In this document: positions 25,271 to 33,668 of the stretch, piece by piece
Layout of the letters: the number at the start of each line of letters is the position of its first letter
Position numbering within the stretch: the stretch's first letter is position 1
NCBI RefSeq assembly: GCF_001570725.1
Contig: NZ_BCNV01000001.1
Coordinates: 310,001 to 374,000 of the forward strand
Direction of reading: 5' to 3'
DNA: 64,000 nt
Source: Paenibacillus amylolyticus
Lineage (GTDB): Bacteria > Bacillota > Bacilli > Paenibacillales > Paenibacillaceae
Notes under the pieces: generated by a model
The model's input: the letters and a program-made list of their open reading frames with translations, nothing else
The model's database searches: none
Told to the model about the DNA's origin: nothing
Program-made: the position numbers and the translations under genes

Positions 25271-26302
25271 ATGGATAAGCAGCAACGATATGAAAAAGAG
25301 AGTGCAAAATTGCATATTCGTTTAACACGAATAATCAGATTGCAACGTTTGAAGTCTCTGAATAAGCAGATGTGTTCTCCGAAAAAGGAACAGGGAAGCA
25401 TGGTATTGGAAGCTTCGCTGGTGTTGCCTGTCTTTCTGTTCTTTATCATGTTTCTAATCTTCATTGTACAAATGACTCTAATCTCCACAGCGCTGCAAAG
25501 TACGGCGGGGGAAGCGGTAAAGCAGCTGTCAACGAAAATATATCCGGTATCCCTTGTGTTCACACCTTCTGATTCTGCCGGCGGTGAAGGCTCTGGAGGG
25601 GGCTGGATGATACCTGAGTTGTCTCTAACGGAATGGGCAGAAGGTTATGCTTCTTCTCTACCTGAGCCATTAAGTGATTGGGTACGCTCAGCAGCGGCCA
25701 GTGGTGAACAGCCACTACAGGAGATCAAGACATCAGTCTTGGAAACGGTGCTTGATCCGACGGTCAAACCGTTGCTTCAACCATTTATCGAGCCAACTCT
25801 GCTGGATATGGAACGTGTGCATGTGAACGGTGTTTCCATACCTGATCTTAAGAACAAAACAAATCCTTATTTCCGACTTGAACTGAGTTATGAATTGCCG
25901 GTAAAAGTACCCTTTCTCAGCAAGTCGCTGCGCATTCAGGCTGCTGCGGCAGAACGGGTATGGATTGGAGATACGGGAGAAGGATCAGATGGCAGTGGAG
26001 GAGACGGGGATACTGCGGGTTCAGCAACGGTACTGTGGAAGCCTGACCCGGCTTACATAGGCAACAATGCAACGATCAAGGTGAAGGTAGAACCAGGAGC
26101 GACAGCCAACTTAACGATATTTTACAAGTCAGGTGAAAGTTCTGCAAAGCACATCGGTTGGGCCACTGCGGATGAGAATGGAATTATTGAATGGAACTGG
26201 TTTGTCGGTACTCGGACAACAGAAGGAACATGGAGTTTTGTTGTCGAGACAGGAGACGGTGGCAAGACGGAGACTACGTTTAACGTGGCCTCCAGAAAAT
26301 AA
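25271..26302 (+). CDS. TadE/TadG-like pseudopilin with Ig-like C-terminus
   Basis: 343 residues. A 40-residue basic leader ends KKEQG, followed by SMVLEASLVLPVFLFFIMFL with Glu at +5. A Gly/Ser linker (GSDGSGGDGD) near residue 240 separates the middle from a C-terminal beta-rich unit of about 85 residues (NATIKVKVEPGATANLTIFY, ending TTFNVASRK) that resembles an Ig-like fold and could be an exposed adhesive tip. ATG at 25271 follows GGAGGGATT. Confidence 0.82.
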   Translation: MDKQQRYEKESAKLHIRLTRIIRLQRLKSLNKQMCSPKKEQGSMVLEASLVLPVFLFFIMFLIFIVQMTLISTALQSTAGEAVKQLSTKIYPVSLVFTPSDSAGGEGSGGGWMIPELSLTEWAEGYASSLPEPLSDWVRSAAASGEQPLQEIKTSVLETVLDPTVKPLLQPFIEPTLLDMERVHVNGVSIPDLKNKTNPYFRLELSYELPVKVPFLSKSLRIQAAAAERVWIGDTGEGSDGSGGDGDTAGSATVLWKPDPAYIGNNATIKVKVEPGATANLTIFYKSGESSAKHIGWATADENGIIEWNWFVGTRTTEGTWSFVVETGDGGKTETTFNVASRK

Positions 26303-26320
26303 GAAAGGAGATGATGGAGG

Positions 26321-26830
26321 GTGGAGTGGTTTTACTTTGCCTGTGGCATATACGTCATTGCAGCTTTTATTACAGATATTCGTTCCATGAAAATTCCAAA
26401 TCGATTGACTTTACCTGTGACAGCCACTGGCGTGCTGGCCCATATCATCTGGGGAGGATGGGATGGTTTCTTGTTCTCAGCTGCCGGGTTTGCAGCAGGT
26501 TTTGGTATCTTGTTCCTGATGTATGCAATTGGAGCGGTAGGGGCAGGAGATGTGAAATTGTTTGGTGGGATAGGCGCATGGACGGGGCTTGCTTTTGGCA
26601 TTCATGTCATTATTTATTCCGTTTTGTATGCGGGAGCAATTGGTCTAGTAATACTTCTATTCCGTAAAGATTCAGCAAAACGAATTCGAGGCATGGCAGG
26701 TAGTCTTGCAGGTTTTTTCATGCTCGGTTCTCTCAAGCTGGTAAATAAAGAGAAGACATTGAAGTTTCCGTTTATGCTGGCGGTGTTACCTGGATTTATC
26801 ACGGTGCTTATCTCAGGACTTTTCCCTTGA
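26321..26830 (+). CDS. Prepilin peptidase TadV/CpaA
   Basis: 169 residues, a membrane aspartyl protease of the type IV prepilin peptidase family without the methylase domain. The two catalytic Asp are Asp19 in FITDIRSMKIPN and Asp77 in GAGDVKL. It would cleave the Flp pilin and the pseudopilins encoded just upstream. Start is GTG at 26321 behind GGAG. Confidence 0.92.
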   Translation: MEWFYFACGIYVIAAFITDIRSMKIPNRLTLPVTATGVLAHIIWGGWDGFLFSAAGFAAGFGILFLMYAIGAVGAGDVKLFGGIGAWTGLAFGIHVIIYSVLYAGAIGLVILLFRKDSAKRIRGMAGSLAGFFMLGSLKLVNKEKTLKFPFMLAVLPGFITVLISGLFP

Positions 26831-26849
26831 TATCAGGAGTCTGGAAAAC

Positions 26850-27115
26850 GTTAGGATAACAGTGATCGAAGATAGCACTGCGATTGGAGTGGAAGAGTGT
26901 GGTGTATTGTAACTTAACTTATATCAACTAAACTTTTTACACGAGAACGGAGAGGACGGAAAAAACCTGAAGAAGCGGAGCGCTCGCCTTTATCCCCGGA
27001 TTTTCCCCTTTACAAAGGGAATCAAGAAATCTGGGGATAACAGCGATCGGAAGGTTGTTCCGTCATCGAAGTACCCAGTGTAACTTTCTTTAGTTGATCC
27101 TATATAACAACGGAA
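26850..27115 (+). repeat. Dispersed intergenic repeat, two tandem units
   Basis: Two related units lie head to tail. The 3' half of the first (GGATAACAGTGATCGAAG to TTGTAACTTAACTT, from about 26863) resembles that of the second (GGATAACAGCGATCGGAAG to GTGTAACTTTC, from about 27034). The 5' part of the second begins TTTTTACACGAGAACGGAG and includes CTGAAGAAGCGGAGCGCTCG. Related copies occur at 58970-59095 and, shorter, at 40021-40050. No coding potential. I recall this family as common between Paenibacillus genes. Confidence 0.7.
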
Positions 27116-27128
27116 AGAGAGGATTGGC

Positions 27129-28904
27129 ATGTATGGATTAACGAGAGATTTTATCCGTAATGGCGGGGCTTTCATGGTTTTGGAGAAAGCAGAAGGGTTA
27201 CGAATGGAGGAATTGAGTCGGGTACAGATGGGGATGTTGTCCTCCAATCAGATTCCGCGAATTCTTCCTGTTCATGTTCGTGAAGTAGACCGAAATGTCA
27301 CTTTGCAGTACGACATATCAGGCTACAAGATGTTATCCCAGATGTTAAAGTCAAGCAAAATCCAGTTACGTGTTCTGTATGGTCTGTTGTTCCAACTGGC
27401 TGATGCCTTTACGGAATGCCGACAATATATGCTGGAGCCTCGCAAATTATGGATTCAGGAGGAGTACTTGTTCATGAATGGTTCATTCGAACAGGGTGAG
27501 CTTGGGATGGTATATGTACCGATCATGGATGCGGTTGAAGTCGATTCGACGCCTCAGCAATTCCGTGAGCTGGTAATCAGACTGATGGCCCATGTACAGG
27601 AACTGCAGGGAGAAGGCATTCAACGTGTTCTGCAACTATGCGACAATGAACACTGGGATATCAGACAGTTGAGAGAGCTTTTACTAGAGTTATACGCTGA
27701 TGAGCAGGAGAGTGGAGGAAGCGCAGCATTCCTTTCGTCCAAAACGTCGGAAATGGGCGATGCTCCAAGAGCAAGAGGTGCTTCGCATTCGTCGTTAACT
27801 GAGCGGGATAACATGCAAGTTACTGGTCATTCTCGACCATATCAACCCAGTACTCCTGTTCAAAATGATTCTGTGGAGCCGCAGCTAAATTTCCGTCAGC
27901 CGCAGAAAATGAGTGCTTCTGAGGTTGAAGACATTCCGGAGAGATCCCGAACCTTTCCAGGCAGACGCTCATCTGGACAATCTGCATTGGATGGCTCAAG
28001 CGCCATGGATAAGGGACTAAGTAATTCATATGATTCGCTAGAGCATGTTGATGGGGAAATGGAGGAGAAGTCCGGATCTTCCAAAGTAACCTATATCATA
28101 CTGGGCTGCATGGTGGCCATGGCATTGGTATGGAGATTCGTATACATGGAGCAACCTGGGCAGACACAGATGATCATATCGGCGTTACTAAGCCTTGGTT
28201 TGCTTGGTGTAGCAGGATGGACGTGGAAGCGTAAGGGGAGCCCTCAGAATGACGCTGTGAATAAGCGGTCTTTTTCATTCAGCCTAGGTAAGAACAAAGG
28301 CAAGCAAACGGAAGCTGAACAGGACCTATTTCAGGAGAGTTGGCGTTGGAATACAGCTGATCGCTCAGAGGGACGTATAAACCAAATGGCTGAATCGGTT
28401 TCAGACGGTCATATGCATTCCCGTTTTCAGAATCTGCATATGACCACTGAACATTCCGAACCAACATTCGTTCAGCACCAGGATAGAACAGTAGATTCAA
28501 CTTCAGAGCTAATTCGACAGGATGCAGTTGCGGAAGCCACCGTAAACTTGCAGAAACTGGCTGGAGGTAATGTTATAGCGGCAGGACCGGTAGTACCTTC
28601 ATTTTATCTTGAACGAAGATCCGGAAGCGGTGACCAACATGAACGGATGGATGTGCAGGGAGCGTCTTTTGTAATCGGAAGATCAGTAGACATGGTTCAG
28701 TGGGTGGATACAGCGACCGGTGTGTCCCGTGCTCATGTGGAATTGAGCCGGAACAAATCGGGCTATGTGATTAAGGATCTGGGTTCCGTCAATGGAACCA
28801 TTCTTCAAGGCAATATTCTTGCTCCTTACAAGGAGTATCCATTGGCGGATGGAGATACTTTTACCCTGGCTGAATCTGTTTACACCTATCGGTCAGTTGG
28901 GTAA
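27129..28904 (+). CDS. DUF6382/FHA-domain membrane protein of the Tad locus
   Basis: 591 residues. Residues 1-200 match the DUF6382 type (MYGLTRDFIRNGGAFMVLEK). A low-complexity linker follows, then two membrane helices near residues 320-365 (ILGCMVAMALVWRFVYM and ISALLSLGLLGVAGW), a second linker, and a C-terminal FHA domain (about 510-590) with GRSVDMVQWVD, SRAHVELSR and GSVNGTILQGN. FHA domains bind phosphothreonine, so Ser/Thr-kinase control of the pilus is plausible. It is 298 bp after tadV, across the repeat, and may have its own promoter. Confidence 0.85.
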   Translation: MYGLTRDFIRNGGAFMVLEKAEGLRMEELSRVQMGMLSSNQIPRILPVHVREVDRNVTLQYDISGYKMLSQMLKSSKIQLRVLYGLLFQLADAFTECRQYMLEPRKLWIQEEYLFMNGSFEQGELGMVYVPIMDAVEVDSTPQQFRELVIRLMAHVQELQGEGIQRVLQLCDNEHWDIRQLRELLLELYADEQESGGSAAFLSSKTSEMGDAPRARGASHSSLTERDNMQVTGHSRPYQPSTPVQNDSVEPQLNFRQPQKMSASEVEDIPERSRTFPGRRSSGQSALDGSSAMDKGLSNSYDSLEHVDGEMEEKSGSSKVTYIILGCMVAMALVWRFVYMEQPGQTQMIISALLSLGLLGVAGWTWKRKGSPQNDAVNKRSFSFSLGKNKGKQTEAEQDLFQESWRWNTADRSEGRINQMAESVSDGHMHSRFQNLHMTTEHSEPTFVQHQDRTVDSTSELIRQDAVAEATVNLQKLAGGNVIAAGPVVPSFYLERRSGSGDQHERMDVQGASFVIGRSVDMVQWVDTATGVSRAHVELSRNKSGYVIKDLGSVNGTILQGNILAPYKEYPLADGDTFTLAESVYTYRSVG

Positions 28905-28929
28905 GCTATGGGTCCTTCCCGTGGTGCAA

Positions 28930-29841
28930 TCAGTCTGATAAGCCACGGTGCTTCAGATCTTCAAGGGCCTGGGTTAAGGTTGGGAAGGTGAACTGGAATC
29001 CGTGGTCGAGTGCTTTTTGTGGAATGACTCTCTGCCCTTGAAGCACGACAACGGATAGTTCTCCCACCAAGGTTTTTATCAGGAAGCTGGGTACGGGAAA
29101 CCAGTGAGGGCGATGATACACCTTACCCACCGTGCGACCAAATTCATCATTGGTAACCGGATTTGGTGTGGAAGCATTGACTGGCCCGGAAATCTGTTTA
29201 TTCTGAATGGTGAAGTCAATCAGTCTGACGATATCCATAATGTGTATCCAGCTTGTCCACTGCTTGCCACTACCAATCTTTCCGCCAACACCCAGCATAT
29301 AAGGCAGCTTCATTAATGGAAATGCACCTTTTTTATGTCCGAGTACCAAGCTAACCCGAATCTTAACGAGTCTTACATTTTTAATTGCATCTGCAGCAAC
29401 TTCCCATTGCTCGGAGACCCGTGATGGGAAATTCATGGACTTTTGCGGACTGCTCTCATCGAAGGTTTCGGTAGGTGAGGTCCCATAGATGGCCATGGCA
29501 GAAGCTTGAACGACCACTTCAGGTTTTTGCTCCAGTGATTCCACCAATCGGGCTACCCGGGCCACAGTCGTGACTCTGGATTCAACAATCTCCAGCTTCG
29601 CCTTGGTTGTCCAACGTTGATTCAACGTTTCCCCGGCAAGGTTAACGAGGGCATCCATACCTTCCAGCAATTGAGGTTGTTCTTCGACTTGTTCCCACGA
29701 TATATATGTAAGATTCTTACTTGGATTATGCAAGTCAGGCAGTTTGCGTGTAATGACTTTCACATGGTGTCCGGCTTGCAGCCAGTAATCCACAAGTGCT
29801 CCTCCGACAAACCCGGTACCTCCACAAATAGCAATTTTCAT
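28930..29841 (-). CDS. TIGR01777-family NAD-dependent epimerase (SulA/YfhF-like)
   Basis: 303 residues, an atypical short-chain dehydrogenase/epimerase with the Rossmann start MKIAICGGTGFVGGALVDYW and a C-terminal DUF1731 part (QRVIPQKALDHGFQFTFPTL). The start at 29841 has AGAGGAT in good position; ATG at 29850 overlaps that site. Substrate unknown; related proteins have been linked to the cell envelope or division on weak grounds. Single gene. Confidence 0.9.
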   Translation of the reverse strand: MKIAICGGTGFVGGALVDYWLQAGHHVKVITRKLPDLHNPSKNLTYISWEQVEEQPQLLEGMDALVNLAGETLNQRWTTKAKLEIVESRVTTVARVARLVESLEQKPEVVVQASAMAIYGTSPTETFDESSPQKSMNFPSRVSEQWEVAADAIKNVRLVKIRVSLVLGHKKGAFPLMKLPYMLGVGGKIGSGKQWTSWIHIMDIVRLIDFTIQNKQISGPVNASTPNPVTNDEFGRTVGKVYHRPHWFPVPSFLIKTLVGELSVVVLQGQRVIPQKALDHGFQFTFPTLTQALEDLKHRGLSD

Positions 29842-30002
29842 ATCGAACATCCTCTCTGTATTTTCACTGCGCTGACGTAAGCCCTTGAATCGACAAACAG
29901 CCCCGGACGGTAAGCAATGCCTTGTTGGGAACGACTTACCTGACGGAGCATATCTGTATCTAATTAACCAAATCCATATATGGCTTAACTCATCTTTGTA
30001 AT

Positions 30003-30470
30003 TTATTTAATCAAATGTTGATAAGGGGAATAATCAATTTTGTTTTTCTCCAAAAATTTTACTAAAAACTTATTATCCCGCTTCGGTGTGGCAATAATGT
30101 ATCCTTTGATGCAATGATCTCTCGAGACTTCCGTGGCGTTGTCCTCAACTGCAATTTTACCAATCTCTGCTGCAATGGAATGTTTGGCGATGTCACGAAA
30201 TGGTCCAGGTACAGGCTCCACAAGTTGATCCAAAAAAGCTTTGGCTTCATCGGTCCATAAGTGACGGCTGGCTTCAACCCAATAGTTCTGCCAATCCAGT
30301 TTGGACCTTCCATCCGCTTTTGGTAGCACTTTCAAAAACTTGCGCATCATAAAAAATCCACCGATACACATGCTGCCAAGCAATAAAAAAGTCCAGAATG
30401 CGATCGTATTCATAAACCAATTGCTGGGGGAACTGCTGGTCAGTATCATCGCGTAGGAGTCGAAAATCAT
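30003..30470 (-). CDS. DUF2621 (YneK-like) membrane-anchored protein
   Basis: 155 residues. One N-terminal membrane helix (residues about 17-42, TIAFWTFLLLGSMCIGGFF) precedes a soluble domain with WVEASRHLWTDEAKAFLDQL and the closing GYIIATPKRDNKFLVKFLE. This is the DUF2621 family of spore-forming Firmicutes. ATG at 30470 follows AGGTGA. Function unknown. Confidence 0.85.
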   Translation of the reverse strand: MIFDSYAMILTSSSPSNWFMNTIAFWTFLLLGSMCIGGFFMMRKFLKVLPKADGRSKLDWQNYWVEASRHLWTDEAKAFLDQLVEPVPGPFRDIAKHSIAAEIGKIAVEDNATEVSRDHCIKGYIIATPKRDNKFLVKFLEKNKIDYSPYQHLIK

Positions 30471-30639
30471 TGCGGAGTCACCTCGGTTCATTGATTTTCA
30501 CGGAAAGACGGATTCCGCCCACCATGTTCCACATATTAGCTGCCAAAAATAGCCTCTATCCCGAATTATAGCGCATTTCTAGATTTATTTCGATAATCGC
30601 GTTAGAATAAGGGATAATTCAGATTAAGGGGGATCATCA

Positions 30640-31746
30640 ATGCTGAAAATCGGCTCCCACGTGTCCTTTTCGGACAAGGGATTATTGAGTGCAACGAAGG
30701 AAGCGTCCTCGTACGGTTCCAGTTCGTTTATGATATATACGGGTGCACCACAGAATACGCGTCGCAAGCCCATTGAGTCCATGTATATTGAAGAAGGCAA
30801 GATTGCCATGCAAGAGGGTGGAATGGAAGATATCGTTGTCCATGCACCGTACATTATTAATCTTGGCTCTTACAAAGATAACACGTTTAGACTGGCTGTA
30901 GATTTCCTGCAGGAAGAGATTCGTCGGACACATGCCATTGGTGTGAAAAACATTGTATTACATCCCGGCGCATTTACAGACAAAGATGCTCACTATGGGA
31001 TCGGACGGATCGCAGAAGGGTTGAATGAAGTGCTGGAGGGTGTGAAAGAGACGGATGTGAACATCGCTCTGGAGACCATGGCTGGCAAAGGTACGGAGAT
31101 GGGACGCAGTTTCGAAGAGATCGCCCAGATCATCGAGAAAGTGACGTATAACGAGCGCCTTACTGTGTGCATGGATACATGTCACATTCATGATGCCGGA
31201 TATGATATCGTTAATGATTTTGACGGTGTACTGGAACAATTCGATCGCACGGTAGGACTTGACCGCATTGCCGTAATGCATATTAATGATAGTAAGAATG
31301 CTGTGGGTGCGCACAAGGACCGTCATACACCGATTGGCTCTGGCTGGATCGGGTTTGAGGCGATTAACCGCATCGTGAACCATGAGAAGCTTCAAGGACG
31401 TCCATTTATTCTGGAGACACCTTGGATTGGTAAAGAGGCCAAGACACAGCGTCCAATGTATGAAGTGGAGATTGCGCTGCTGCGTGGGGATGTTGCCGGT
31501 CGATTCGGCCAGGAATTCCTGACAGAAGTAGAACAGCTGCAACACTTTTTCAAAGCTAAAGAGATTGAGTCTCGTTCGTATATTCTGGATGTATGGACAT
31601 TGCTCAAAAATGATGCCAAAGCCAAAAAGGCAGATCCGCGCGAGCCGCTGGAACGTCTCTATGACATGGTGACTGAAGCCGCACTGTTCCCGCATTTGAA
31701 TGAAGAACAACTGAATCATCGCTTGATTGCCTGGCTTGCGGGTTAA
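30640..31746 (+). CDS. nfo: Endonuclease IV (AP endonuclease), with C-terminal extension
   Basis: 368 residues. The TIM-barrel core (1-285) shows the trinuclear zinc ligands of Nfo: [32 protein letters not shown] with GAHKDRH, and FILETP. It cuts DNA at abasic sites for base-excision repair. The usual length is 280-300, so the last 75 residues or so (after [10 protein letters not shown], basic and helical, ending LIAWLAG) are an extension. Start ATG at 30640 behind AAGGGGG. It is followed by purU after 43 bp. Confidence 0.95.
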   Translation: MLKIGSHVSFSDKGLLSATKEASSYGSSSFMIYTGAPQNTRRKPIESMYIEEGKIAMQEGGMEDIVVHAPYIINLGSYKDNTFRLAVDFLQEEIRRTHAIGVKNIVLHPGAFTDKDAHYGIGRIAEGLNEVLEGVKETDVNIALETMAGKGTEMGRSFEEIAQIIEKVTYNERLTVCMDTCHIHDAGYDIVNDFDGVLEQFDRTVGLDRIAVMHINDSKNAVGAHKDRHTPIGSGWIGFEAINRIVNHEKLQGRPFILETPWIGKEAKTQRPMYEVEIALLRGDVAGRFGQEFLTEVEQLQHFFKAKEIESRSYILDVWTLLKNDAKAKKADPREPLERLYDMVTEAALFPHLNEEQLNHRLIAWLAG

Positions 31747-31789
31747 CCCCCGCAGGTCATGGCTTAATTGAAGGAGGAAGAATAACCCG

Positions 31790-32683
31790 ATGGAGATCCA
31801 TGCTAAACAAGTACGCCCTGATTCTAAAAACCGCGCCGATCGTGCGCGCATGCTCATTTCCTGTCCGGATGGTCCAGGAATTGTTGCTGCCGTGTCTCAT
31901 TTCCTGCACCAGCATGGTGCAAACATTGTTCAGTCGGACCAATATACAATGGACCCTGCTGGCGGCATGTTCTTTATGCGAATCGAGTTCGATCTTCCGC
32001 AGTTGTTAATCAACCTGCCGAAACTGGAAGCCGATTTTGCAGAAGTGGCAAGCCGTTTCCAAATGGAATGGACGCTATCTGCGGTTAGCCGCAAAAAGAA
32101 ACTTGCTATCTTTGTATCCAAAGAAGATCACTGTCTGGTTGAATTGTTGTGGCAATGGCAGGCAGGCGACCTGGATGCAGATATTGCTCTTGTGGTCAGC
32201 AACCATCTGGACATGAAGGACTATGTAGAATCATTTGGCATTCCATATCATCATATTCCGGTTACAGCAGATACGAAAAAAGAAGCAGAACAGCGTCAAC
32301 TGGACGTCATCGGCAATGATGTGGATGTGATCATTCTGGCTCGTTACATGCAGATCATCTCTCCAATGTTCATCGAGCACTACCGTAATCGAATCATTAA
32401 CATCCATCATTCATTCCTGCCAGCCTTCGTGGGCGGTAAACCTTATGCGCAAGCGTACAACCGTGGTGTCAAAATTATCGGTGCGACAGCGCACTATGTT
32501 ACGGAAGAACTGGATGGCGGCCCGATTATTGAACAGGACGTGCAGCGTGTAAGCCATGGTGATGATGTAACCGAACTGAAACGTATTGGACGTACCATTG
32601 AGCGTGTTGTGCTAGCACGTGCCGTGAAATGGCATGTCGAAGATCGAGTTCTCGTTCATGAAAATAAAACCGTCGTATTTTAA
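31790..32683 (+). CDS. purU: Formyltetrahydrofolate deformylase PurU
   Basis: 297 residues: an N-terminal ACT domain (about 18-95, RMLISCPDGPGIVAAVSHFL) and a formyltransferase-type catalytic domain with NIHHSFLPAFVGGKPY and GATAHYVTEELDGGPII. It hydrolyses 10-formyl-THF to formate and THF, balancing one-carbon units; the ACT domain senses glycine/methionine in E. coli. ATG at 31790 follows AAGGAGG. Confidence 0.96.
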   Translation: MEIHAKQVRPDSKNRADRARMLISCPDGPGIVAAVSHFLHQHGANIVQSDQYTMDPAGGMFFMRIEFDLPQLLINLPKLEADFAEVASRFQMEWTLSAVSRKKKLAIFVSKEDHCLVELLWQWQAGDLDADIALVVSNHLDMKDYVESFGIPYHHIPVTADTKKEAEQRQLDVIGNDVDVIILARYMQIISPMFIEHYRNRIINIHHSFLPAFVGGKPYAQAYNRGVKIIGATAHYVTEELDGGPIIEQDVQRVSHGDDVTELKRIGRTIERVVLARAVKWHVEDRVLVHENKTVVF

Positions 32684-32736
32684 GCTCATGCTTTAATACT
32701 GCGCAAGGTTGATTCGGAACCACGTAATAGACTAAC

Positions 32737-32781
32737 AAAAAGGCGACCCCAATTCGTTTACGAAGTGGGAGTCGCTTTTTT
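32737..32781. terminator. Bidirectional terminator between purU and the next gene
   Basis: GCGAC-CCCA pairs with TGGG-GTCGC around an inner TTCG/CGAA stem, with A5 before and T6 after. The stop codon of the convergent gene (32758) lies inside the loop. Confidence 0.85.
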
Positions 32782-33234
32782 CGCATTCATATACTTTCCG
32801 CACAAGCCAAGCACAATACCAAACAGCAGATGTCCAATAACCCAGTAGAGGATGGCTGCCACATGGTACAGGTCTGGCACACGTGAAGATAGTTGAGAGA
32901 GTGGGATATAGAGTAGAGACGAAACAGCACCAAGCAAGATTCCTTTGAACATGGAGCGGCCTGACCGTTGTACCCACCACAAATAGAAGATGGCGATGAC
33001 AACGGACACGATTAGGTGTAAAGAAAACTCAATGAACTCGGGTAAAGTTGGCGGAAGGCCAGGCACAAAATCGATATTCAGAAGCAGAGTATATACTTGT
33101 TCATCAGTGTAGGCCTGAATCATTTTAAGGAAAAATCCCAGGACAATTCCAGAGAGAATACCAGTTAAAATGCCAAATATCCAGGGTAATGAGTGTTTTA
33201 CGGATGGGGATGGGTTAGCAGCAGGATCTGTCAT
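32758..33234 (-). CDS. Four-helix hypothetical membrane protein
   Basis: 158 residues with four hydrophobic helices (about 17-38, 68-89, 95-115, 128-148). I cannot name a characterised family with certainty; the overall size and hydrophobicity recall YqhR-like Firmicute membrane proteins (YqhR is a comparison from memory). The ATG at 33234 has GGAGGTCGC upstream. Its 3' end runs into the shared terminator. Function unknown. Confidence 0.7.
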   Translation of the reverse strand: MTDPAANPSPSVKHSLPWIFGILTGILSGIVLGFFLKMIQAYTDEQVYTLLLNIDFVPGLPPTLPEFIEFSLHLIVSVVIAIFYLWWVQRSGRSMFKGILLGAVSSLLYIPLSQLSSRVPDLYHVAAILYWVIGHLLFGIVLGLCGKYMNAKKATPTS

Positions 33235-33512
33235 GATCGCGACCTCCTATGATTGACACAAGTACATTTGAAAAGTAAACCACAGCGCAACTTTCGAATC
33301 CATCTTCAGGAATATTATATGTGAATTACGGATGGATAACTAAAAAATGCATGGTTTTCGGCTTAGAGGTTATACTTCATGCGATGGATTTGCGAGGCTC
33401 CTTAAGTCTGCTTTTGGAATTTAGTACCTTGTACAGTACGATTTTTGCTTGATAGACCAAGGATTATTCATCACAAACCACCGATTTTTCCCGAACTTCT
33501 AAAAGAAGGTTA
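33235..33512. other. Intergenic region upstream of tkt
   Basis: No open gene or recognised RNA is seen in this AT-rich stretch. It contains small palindromes (GTAC-CTT-GTAC near 33425) of no clear meaning. The tkt promoter begins at its right end. Confidence 0.4.
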
Positions 33513-33541
33513 TGGAAAAGCTTCACGCCAAGTGATACAAT
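33513..33541 (+). promoter_or_regulatory. Candidate tkt promoter
   Basis: TGGAAA (33513-33518), 17 bp, TACAAT (33536-33541) with an extended TG just before the -10. This leaves a leader of about 120 nt. Confidence 0.5.
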
Positions 33542-33668
33542 ACAAAAGTGAATAAGTCAAAATGAAACACTCAAGCGGATTCACTTATTGTGAAATTCGG
33601 TTTGCTTGGTTGATGAGAGGGATTCGCTTGCGCACCCGACTTATCTAAAGACATGAGGAGGACAAACC

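Noticed and set aside
30958..31857. 299-codon open frame antisense to nfo
   Set aside because: Shadow of nfo and the purU start; no ribosome site, no recognisable domain.
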